From: RUG14300 sp964391805
GTDB taxonomy: Bacteria > Bacillota > Clostridia > Christensenellales > CAG-1252
DNA: 64,000 nucleotides
Direction: 5' to 3'
NCBI GenBank assembly: GCA_964391805.1
Contig: CAYMNK010000007.1
Span: forward strand, 1-64,000
Part shown: in pieces, positions 62,695 to 64,000 of the stretch
Position numbering within the stretch: position 1 is the first letter of the stretch
Layout: every line of letters begins with the position of its first letter
Notes under the pieces: generated by a model
What the model saw: only the letters and a program-made list of their open reading frames with translations
Databases searched by the model: none
Told to the model about the DNA's origin: nothing
Program-made: the position numbers and the translations under genes

Positions 62695-64000
62695 ATGGAA
62701 AAATCGTTAGCGCCACTTTTTATTTTAAAAATACTAAAAGAATTCTCGGATGCTGAAAATCCGCTTACGCAACGAAGAATCATTATCGAATTGAATAAGT
62801 GCGGTATAACAATTGAGAGAAAAGCAATTTCAAGACACTTAACTAACCTCGAAGCCGCCGGATATGCAATTGAACGAACAAAAAAGGGTGTATATCTTGA
62901 GAATGACGAGCTTGAAGATTCTGAACTTAGATTGTTAATCGATAGCGTCCTCTTTTCAAAACATATTTCTCAAAAATATGCCTCGGAAATTATTAAAAAA
63001 TTGATATTGCTCGGCAACGCAAATTTTCGAAAAAACACCGCACCCGTTGTTTATAGGATAAGTGAAATATCCCGTGAAAAGAATGCTGACTTGTTTTTTA
63101 ATGTTGACGAAATTAATAAGGCAATAGAAAAAGATAGGAAAGTATCTTTTTATTATAATGAATATGGTATCGATAAAAAATTACATGTGATTTCAAATGA
63201 TAAAAACATAATAGACCCGTATCAATTAATAGCCGCAAATAATCATTATTATTTAGTGGGGAAAAATGAAAAAACAAAAAAGATTCAAAGTTTTAGAGTT
63301 GAGAAAATATCTGATTTTGATATTCTCGAAACTTCGCGCGATAAAGTAAACGGAAGAATAGATTTTAACTTAAACAATTATATTAGCGAGCATCCGTATA
63401 TGTATTCTGGCAAAGCTGAATCGATCATTATGAGAGTAACCAACAAAGCAATAGATGATGTTATAGATGCATTCGGTACTTTTTCCGTTATAAAAACAAA
63501 CGAAGATTCTGCGATTATAAAGATAAGTGCAAGCGTTGCGGATGTTTACGATTGGGCAAAAAGATTTGGAAATATGGCGGAAATTATAAGTCCGCAAGAA
63601 CTTCGCAACAAATTAAGGAATTATTGCAAGGCGTCGTTTAACATGTATCATTCAAGCGAAGACGATCGATATGATTATATTATAAATATCGAAGAAAAAG
63701 ATTTATTATCGCTTGTTGATATCGATTTGACAAAAAGAAAAAAATATAGAGATAATATCGACAAAAAGGTAGTTATTTTGAGAAATAATAAATTGAACGA
63801 CGTTTCTTTCCTTTCCGAATTTAAACAATTAGAATATCTTGAAATCGAAGATAACCCGATTGATCATTTGTCTTATTTAAAATGTAATAAAAAATTAAAC
63901 GAATTGGTGATTAATAATACCGCTACTTCAGACTTCTCTTTTACAAAGGAATTACCGAAACTTAAAAAACTAACGCTAATAAATAATAAAAACGGCAATT
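62695..64000 (+). CDS. WYL-domain regulator with C-terminal leucine-rich repeats (truncated by window end)
   Basis: At least 435 codons, open to the last base. Residues 1-65 form a winged helix (TQRRIIIELNKCGITIERKAISRHLTNLEAAG); a WYL domain follows (about 135-215, with IDPYQLIAANNHYYLVGKN) and a WYL C-terminal region. After about residue 325 the sequence becomes leucine-rich repeat-like (VVILRNNKLNDVSFLSEF, LEYLEIEDNPIDHLSYL, KLKKLTLINN). WYL proteins are ligand-sensing transcription factors, often near defence genes; fusion to LRRs is unusual. GGAGG lies 6 nt before the ATG at 62695. It probably binds DNA and may be autoregulated through the variable promoter. Confidence 0.85.
   Translation, partial: MEKSLAPLFILKILKEFSDAENPLTQRRIIIELNKCGITIERKAISRHLTNLEAAGYAIERTKKGVYLENDELEDSELRLLIDSVLFSKHISQKYASEIIKKLILLGNANFRKNTAPVVYRISEISREKNADLFFNVDEINKAIEKDRKVSFYYNEYGIDKKLHVISNDKNIIDPYQLIAANNHYYLVGKNEKTKKIQSFRVEKISDFDILETSRDKVNGRIDFNLNNYISEHPYMYSGKAESIIMRVTNKAIDDVIDAFGTFSVIKTNEDSAIIKISASVADVYDWAKRFGNMAEIISPQELRNKLRNYCKASFNMYHSSEDDRYDYIINIEEKDLLSLVDIDLTKRKKYRDNIDKKVVILRNNKLNDVSFLSEFKQLEYLEIEDNPIDHLSYLKCNKKLNELVINNTATSDFSFTKELPKLKKLTLINNKNGN

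Overview
The window reads as a chromosomal segment of a low-GC, Gram-positive (monoderm) bacterium of the Clostridia type, probably an uncultured gut lineage. The evidence is classic sigma-A promoters, AGGAGG-type ribosome binding sites, many lipobox lipoproteins, SipW/TasA-type secretion, and a large extracellular starch-degradation locus. No replication, ribosomal or phage genes are present. Intergenic spaces are unusually full of small dispersed repeats.

Layout. 1-3199 is a repeat-rich zone. It holds an IS3-family element, bracketed by a 232-bp direct repeat, and a REP-associated tyrosine transposase (RAYT) with REP-like hairpins on both sides. 3200-6010 is a metNIQ methionine transporter operon, preceded by a promoter, a 27-codon leader peptide with a Met-Met-Met-Arg-Met run, and a terminator/antiterminator pair; this looks like ribosome-mediated attenuation. 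6065-18130 is a surface-matrix cluster read leftward. It has two His-type (SipW-like) signal peptidases, two TasA/camelysin-like proteins, two larger proteins with the same Y-[SA]-[KR]-Y export motif (one a beta-helix protein of about 1270 residues), and two membrane proteins. The cluster's promoter has a 10-G tract in the first transcribed bases. 18680-20201 is a promoter plus an AAA ATPase/DUF234 protein between two 134-bp MITE-like direct repeats. 20633-22860 carries fba and gap, each with its own promoter. 23155-27129 carries a flavin reductase-like gene, nadE and an M18 aminopeptidase.

27252-36676 contains a DUF4097 lipoprotein, an unrecognised gene coupled to a transglutaminase-like lipoprotein, a compact restriction-modification island (two methyltransferases and a PD-(D/E)XK nuclease) flanked by a perfect 61-bp direct repeat, an orphan prepilin predicted to be leaderless, and an AlkD-like protein. 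36697-59441 is a starch operon read leftward: a 2037-residue lipoprotein with CBM26, Ig-like and unnamed modules, an alpha-amylase lipoprotein, two more binding lipoproteins, MalE, MalF, MalG, a type I pullulanase and an MsmK-type ATPase with a doubled C-terminal region. The logic is capture and cutting of starch at the surface, then import of maltodextrins. 59674-60001 is a tRNA operon (fMet, Met, Glu) with promoter and terminator. 60475-62467 has two small genes (a HAD-like protein and an unknown). 62618-64000 is a truncated WYL-domain regulator with C-terminal leucine-rich repeats, whose promoter has an 8-G tract in the -35/-10 spacer.

Most notable: the methionine leader-peptide attenuator; the RAYT/REP pair with an apparent filled/empty hairpin site; the R-M island with its long flanking duplication; two G-tracts placed in promoters; and an uncharacterised repeated module in the starch lipoproteins. 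All assignments come from reading the sequence; no searches were run.
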